Positions 59,116-64,000 of a DNA stretch of 64,000 bases are shown here, in pieces. The DNA is taken from positions 2,356,001 to 2,420,000 of the forward strand of contig OY970260.1 in NCBI GenBank assembly GCA_963715625.1, in the 5' to 3' direction. The notes under the pieces are model-generated. The model ran no database searches, was not told the origin of the DNA, and worked only from the letters and a program-made list of their open reading frames with translations. The DNA is from VRUE01 sp963715625 (GTDB lineage Bacteria > Actinomycetota > Thermoleophilia > Solirubrobacterales > 70-9). The translations under genes and the position numbers were made by a program. Numbering within the stretch: position 1 is the first letter of the stretch; the number at the start of each line of letters is the position of its first letter.

Positions 59116-61725
59116 ATGGCGGCGCGAAAGACCAAAGCCAAAGGCCCGAAACCGGTCGAGGCGATCACCCACACCGACAAGCGCGTCAACCTGCCGACGG
59201 CCGATGCGCAGGAGTTCGTCGCCCCTGAGACCGAGGCGGCGATCCCGCTCCGTTACCCGCGCGACCCGACGCTCGATCCGCAGCTCGTCTGGAAGGGCAA
59301 GGACGAGCTCGACGGCGAGGACCTGGTCGCCGAGGCGCCACCGATCTACATTCAGGAGAAGGTCGACCCCCGCGTCCTCGTCGAGAACCTGCGAGAGACC
59401 GCCGCCAAGCCGGAGGACGAGCCCGAGCTGCAGCTGTTCGAGTCCTTCGACGGCCTCGACGAGCTCGACCTGGTCGAGTTCTACCGCCACGATGCGAACT
59501 GGTCGAACCGGATGATCCTCGGCGACTCGCTCAACGTAATGGCCTCACTCGCCGAACGCGAGGCCCTGCGCGGCAAGGTGCAGATGGTCTACATCGACCC
59601 GCCGTACGGGATCAAGTTCAACTCGAACTGGCAGGTCTCGGCGCGCAAGCGCGACGTCAAGGACGGCAAGGTCGAGGACGCCAGCCGCGAGGTCGAGCAG
59701 ATCAAGGCGTTCCGAGATACGTGGGAGCTGGGGATTCACTCGTACCTGACGTACCTGCGGGATCGGTTGATGGTCGCAAGGGATCTATTGACGGAGAGTG
59801 GGTCGGTTTTCGTTCAGATTGGGGACGAAAACGTCCACCTGGTTCGGTCTCTTATGGATGAGGTGTTTGGGAGCGAGAACTTCGTGGCGCAGGTCACGGT
59901 TTCGAAGACGGGCAGTCTTACCGGCAAGCTCTTGTCTTCAGTCGCCGATTTCATTCTCTGGTACGCGAAGTCCAAGGATTCGCTCAAGTACCGGAAGCTC
60001 TTTGAGCCTTGGCCGAAATCCAACCACGATGTCCCGTCCGCCGATCCGCTTAAGTCGGGTGGATTTCGAACCGGGACGACTTTCGACTACCAATTCGACG
60101 GCAGGACCTTTCGGTGTCGCGACAACGAACACTGGAAGGTGACCCGGGAAGGCATGGATAAGCTCGCCTTGGCTGGTCGCCTAGTCCCACTAAAGGAGTC
60201 ACTGCGGTTCAAGCGGTTCAAATCAGAGTCCGCAGGCAAGGAGTACACCAATATCTGGCTCGGTTTTGGAGGCGCTGCTGATCCGATCTACGTGGTGCAG
60301 ACGAATACGAGAATCGTAGAGCGTTGCCTCCTTATGACCACCGACCCCGGCGACCTGGTCCTCGATCCCACCTGTGGCTCCGGCACCACCGCCTATGTCG
60401 CCGAGCAGTGGGGGCGGCGCTGGATCACGATCGATACCTCCCGTGTCGCGCTCGCGCTTGCCCGCCAGCGACTGATGGGAGCCAAGTTCCCCTATTACCT
60501 GCTAGCTGACTCTCCCGAGGGTCGTGAGAAGGAGAGCGAGCTGGGAGATGCGTCGTTGCCGCCTGCCGAGACCGGTGGTGACATCCGGCGGGGCTTCGTA
60601 TACGAGCGCGTTCAGCACATCACGCTGAGATCGATCGCCAACAATCCGGATATCAACGAAGGCATGGACCGAGAGGAGATAGACGAGGCGATCCGCCGCC
60701 ACGCAGACTTCGAGCTGCTCTACGACAAGCCCTATGAAGATAAGCAGAAGGTGCGCGTTTCGGGGCCGCTCACGGTCGAGAGCCTCTCACCGCATCGCTC
60801 GCTCGCCTTCGCGGGCAGCGCGGTGGATGCGACCGGCGCCCGCAACGCAGATGCGAGCCGGCCGATCGGGGAGGAGCCCTCGGGCGAAGGCTCCCATGGT
60901 GACGCGCAGTTTGAGCAGACGATCCTCGACAACCTGCGCACTGCGGGCATCCAGACCGGGGAGAAGGACAAGCGGATCGAGCTTGAAGCGATCGAGTCCT
61001 ACGCCGCCGCCTACATTCAGGCCGTCGGCGTGCGAGACGACGCTGGCGACGACGCTCCGAAGCGCGTCGGGATCACGATCGGCCCCCAGTACGGAACCGT
61101 TGGTCCCGAGTTCATCAAGAACGCCGCGCGGGAGGCGAACCGGGCCGGCGATATCGACCTGCTCTGCGTGCTCGCCTTCGCCTTCGATCCGCACGTCGTC
61201 GACACCACTGATGAGTACGTGACCGCCGAGAACGGGTTCGCGAGCGTCGCCGCCGAGCGCAAGCTCGGGAAGGTCCCGGTCCTGCTCGTCCGCATGAACG
61301 CCGACCTCGTGATGGGCGAGGAGCTGAAGAAGACCGGGGCGGGCAACTTGTTCACCGTCTTCGGCGAGCCCGACATTGAGGTCATCACTGAGGGCGACGA
61401 GCTGCGGGTTGACCTCAGGGGGGTTGACGTCTACGACCCGAACACCGGGGAGCTGCGCTCGAACGACACTGACCAGATCGCGCTGTGGATGATCGATACC
61501 GCCTACAACGGCGAGTCGTTCTTCGTCCGCCATTGCTACTTCAACGGTGGACAGGATCCCTACAAGCGCCTGAAGACCGCGCTCAAGGCAGAGATCGACC
61601 CCGACACATGGGCGTCCCTCAACGCTACCGAGTCGCGGCCTTTCGCCCGCCCCGAGTCCGGCAGGATCGCCGTAAAGGTGATCAACGACTACGGCGACGA
61701 GGTGATGAAGATCTTCGAGGTCTGA
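59116..61725 (+). CDS. Type III-like DNA adenine methyltransferase (Mod)
   Basis: 869 residues. The catalytic DPPY is at residues 161-164 (VYIDPPYGIKFNS), and the SAM-binding LVLDPTCGSGTTAYVAEQWG is at about 414-433, so motif IV precedes motif I as in beta-class Mod proteins. The 250 residues between form the target-recognition part and have visibly lower GC than the rest. A long C-terminal region (about 450 residues) is larger than in simple Mod enzymes. It protects the host from the adjacent helicase-nuclease. RBS GAAAGGGTT lies before the ATG. Confidence 0.9.
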   Translation: MAARKTKAKGPKPVEAITHTDKRVNLPTADAQEFVAPETEAAIPLRYPRDPTLDPQLVWKGKDELDGEDLVAEAPPIYIQEKVDPRVLVENLRETAAKPEDEPELQLFESFDGLDELDLVEFYRHDANWSNRMILGDSLNVMASLAEREALRGKVQMVYIDPPYGIKFNSNWQVSARKRDVKDGKVEDASREVEQIKAFRDTWELGIHSYLTYLRDRLMVARDLLTESGSVFVQIGDENVHLVRSLMDEVFGSENFVAQVTVSKTGSLTGKLLSSVADFILWYAKSKDSLKYRKLFEPWPKSNHDVPSADPLKSGGFRTGTTFDYQFDGRTFRCRDNEHWKVTREGMDKLALAGRLVPLKESLRFKRFKSESAGKEYTNIWLGFGGAADPIYVVQTNTRIVERCLLMTTDPGDLVLDPTCGSGTTAYVAEQWGRRWITIDTSRVALALARQRLMGAKFPYYLLADSPEGREKESELGDASLPPAETGGDIRRGFVYERVQHITLRSIANNPDINEGMDREEIDEAIRRHADFELLYDKPYEDKQKVRVSGPLTVESLSPHRSLAFAGSAVDATGARNADASRPIGEEPSGEGSHGDAQFEQTILDNLRTAGIQTGEKDKRIELEAIESYAAAYIQAVGVRDDAGDDAPKRVGITIGPQYGTVGPEFIKNAAREANRAGDIDLLCVLAFAFDPHVVDTTDEYVTAENGFASVAAERKLGKVPVLLVRMNADLVMGEELKKTGAGNLFTVFGEPDIEVITEGDELRVDLRGVDVYDPNTGELRSNDTDQIALWMIDTAYNGESFFVRHCYFNGGQDPYKRLKTALKAEIDPDTWASLNATESRPFARPESGRIAVKVINDYGDEVMKIFEV

Positions 61726-61726
61726 G

Positions 61727-64000
61727 CTAGCCGGCAGCGTGGGGACACATGTGCCGCACGTCGCATTTGCGGCATCTCGCCCCAGGATTCGCAGCGTAGG
61801 AGCCCTCCCGCAGGCGCGCACCGGCGTCGAGGACGATGTTCTTCGGCTTGCGCGATCGCATCGGGGTCGACCGGCACGGCCTCCCGCGACGCGTTCTTCA
61901 GGTCGTGCACGTACGCCGCCCGCACCTCGAGCCCCTCGCGGCGTCCCGCGTCCGCGTACACCTGTAGCTGGAGATCGTGCTCGCCGACGTCGCCCTCGGT
62001 CGACGTCTTGTAGTCGACGATCGCCATCGAGGCCGGCACCCCATCCTCCATGTCGAGGATCACGTCGGCGCGGCCGCTGATCGTGAGACCGTCGAGGTGC
62101 AGTTCAAACGGGCGCTCGGTTTCCCAGACCCGACGCAGGTCCTCGGCATGCTCCTTCGTATAGGAGACGACGAGGCGCTTCGCCGCCTCCTTGAGCTGTC
62201 GGTGCGCCGGCTTGTTGGCCGCGGGCAGGAAGAAGCTCTCGTCGAGGATCTCGTCGACCTCCTTCTCGTCGGGAACCCGCCCGAGGCGGGCGGTCTCCTC
62301 GGCCATTCTGCGCATCACGTGATGGACCGCCTTGCCGTACCCGAGCTCGGCAGCAAGTCGCGGTTGAAAGCCGAGGAGGTTGCGAAGCCGATAAGCCAGA
62401 CCGCAATCGATGAAGAGCGCCAGCTCGCTGTAGGTGAGCGCAAGCTCTCGCTCTCCGTCGCCCTCGGGCGACACGAGCTCGGGAACCTCGATTTCCTCGG
62501 GCTCTACCTCGTACTCCGCCAGCTCCTCGTGGTAGGGGCTCGCGGCGGTCTTCTGTTTCGTCACCCGCCCGTGGCGGGAGAGCGAGAGCCAGTCGCGCGC
62601 ACGGGTCATCCCCACGTAGAAGAGCCGCCGCTCGTCGGCGTCACCGCCCTCGTAGCGCTCGGCGTCGAAGCGATCGCGGGGTACGAGCCACTCCTGGCGT
62701 GAGCCGGACTTAGACGGGGGGAAGCGGTTGGCGGTGAGCGAGGGAAGGAAGACCGCCGGCCACTCCAGGCCCTTCGCGCGGTGCACGGTCGTCAGGTCGA
62801 TCGCCTCGAGGACGGATTCCGGCTCGCCGTCGAAGTCCTCGTAGGCCCCTTGCGCGTAGTTGACGATGTGCAGCGCGAGGTTGCGGTAGTACCAGGTGCC
62901 GCGGTCCTGGCCGCCGACCTGCTCGCCCGCGGCGTCGGCGTCCTGACGCGCGCGCCGGCGCACCGACTCATAGTCCACGAGGAGTGCGGAGAAGCGGGCG
63001 AGCGTGCCCATCCGGTTGAGCGCGAGCGGGTCGCTCAGGTCCCAGCTGCGAACGTCGAGCACACGCAGGAGCTCGTAGAGCTCCCCGACGAGGTCGGCGG
63101 TGCGGTTCTCCTTCGGCACCGCCGCCTTCCATTCCCGCAGCAGTTGCGCGATGTTGCGGTTTACGGCTCCCGAGAGCGCGAAGACCGACCGGTACTCGTC
63201 GAGCAGCTCCTTGGTCGTGACAAGGCTTCCCTGTCCGTAGCCTTCCCGCCACTCGATCTCGGAGAGCCAGGCAAACGTCTTTCCGAGCAGGCGCGCCTCC
63301 GGTTGCTCGAACAGGCCCGTCCGGCCTTCGGGCTGCACGGGTATGCCGAACGTGGCGAACTGCTCGACCAGACGGGGGTACGCCGCGCGTCCGCGGACCA
63401 GCACCGCGATGTCTCGATGACGGGCGCCGTGTGCGAGTAGGTCGAGGATCAGATTCGCGATCCAACCCACCTCGTCCTGCTCGGTGTCGGCGACCCAGGC
63501 GACGAGCTCGGGCTCGGCACCGCCGGTCGGCGGGCGGTGCGTGCCCATCGTCTTCGGGATCCGGTCCGGGATCGATTCCGAGAAGCGGTTGGCCGCCTCG
63601 ATCAGCCCAGGACGGCTGCGCCGGTTGACGGTGATCTCGAACGTGGCCACAGGTTCGTACCGCTCGCCGAAGGTGACGATGTTGTTCACGTCGGACCCGC
63701 GCCACTGGTATACGGCCTGCTGATCGTCCCCGACGACGCACAGCGACGTCGCGGGTCCGGTGAGCAGCTCGATCAAGCGCTCCTGGGCCGGGTTGACGTC
63801 CTGGTACTCATCGACGATGAGGTGGTGCAGGGTTGCGTGGATACTCTCCGCGAGCTCCGCTCGTTCGAGCTCCACCACAGTGCGGACGATCTGTTGGCCG
63901 TAGGTGAGCAGGCGATAGCGATCGAGCGCGTTGTAGTGGCCGATTAGGACGGTGCGGAACGGCTCCGGCATGGTGCCCGGATCGAGCAGCTCGTTCTCGA
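61727..64000 (-). CDS. UvrD-like helicase with PD-(D/E)XK nuclease domain, partial, frameshift at 3' end
   Basis: Continues beyond the window; the N-terminal Walker A is not included. Visible: LIVDEYQDVNPAQERLIEL (motif II), VVGDDQQAVYQWRGSD (III), LTTVHRAKGLEWPAVFLPSL (V), ERRLFYVGMTRARDWL (VI) and a RecB-like nuclease (GLTISGRADVILDM, IVDYKTSTEG). One extra base near 61838-61841 shifts the last 45 codons; in the other frame they read CRKCDVRHMCPH, the Cys end of an AddB-type iron-sulfur cluster. DNA end-processing or defence helicase-nuclease. Convergent with the methyltransferase. Confidence 0.85.

Overview
The window reads as GC-rich actinobacterial DNA. Third codon positions are strongly G/C, GTG and TTG starts are common, and AGGAGG-like ribosome sites are visible. 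Protein style suggests the Thermoleophilia/Solirubrobacterales, but that is an inference and no rRNA or marker gene is present. About 8-11 kb in the middle looks like ordinary chromosome; the rest is accessory DNA dense in toxin-antitoxin (TA), abortive-infection, restriction and transposable elements.

Region 1-5.8 kb: small hypothetical genes (a DUF4417-like protein, a DUF3644-like protein) and a complete HTH/RelE-like TA pair. Region 5.8-23 kb: a decayed array of small modules separated by recurring att-like repeats. Each repeat carries a hairpin built on TTTCGGGAACT, and three copies contain the 3' half of a tRNA-Gly(GCC) gene. Between the repeats lie an HTH/PIN pair, AbiE, two AAA ATPases with conspicuous operators, a VapBC remnant, an XRE-DUF433 fusion and two integrase fragments. 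Complete IS66-like (12806-14371) and IS4/IS701-like (18661-20147) elements, an IS256 remnant and a 162-bp MITE interrupt the array; the exact ends of the complete elements and the MITE can be read. Region 23-29.6 kb: more TA modules, a mosaic made of pieces of four other loci, and a 940-residue protein that joins an unrecognised N-terminus, a P-loop ATPase, a RyR-like segment and a C-terminal FCD-like domain.

Region 29.6-40.5 kb is quieter: a sterol-desaturase-family hydroxylase, secreted and membrane proteins, a class I glutamine amidotransferase, tRNA-His(GTG), a TPR protein, a VapBC pair, a SEC-C protein and a DUF4236/excalibur-like gene pair. Region 40.5-42.9 kb holds an MNT/HepT pair (antitoxin frameshifted) and another RelE-like TA pair.

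From 43.0 kb to the end lies what appears to be one integrated mobile island. A tRNA(CAT) 3' fragment with its terminator marks the left end, followed by a tyrosine integrase, a winged-helix MNT/HEPN pair with three 20-bp-phased operators, regulators, an excisionase-like HTH protein and a MobF relaxase. The cargo is defence-like: a trlF-type PHP/ATPase gene broken by IS256 and IS110 insertions and a frameshift, a type III-like restriction helicase, its adenine methyltransferase, and a UvrD-like helicase-nuclease that runs off the window. No second tRNA(CAT) site or conjugation apparatus is visible, so the island extends beyond 64 kb.

The window as a whole is an accretion zone. At least a dozen TA or abortive-infection modules, several frameshifted or truncated, sit among attachment-site duplications, with reused sequence blocks (the MazF-like toxin tail, HTH antitoxins, DUF433, ATPase promoter) showing repeated local recombination.
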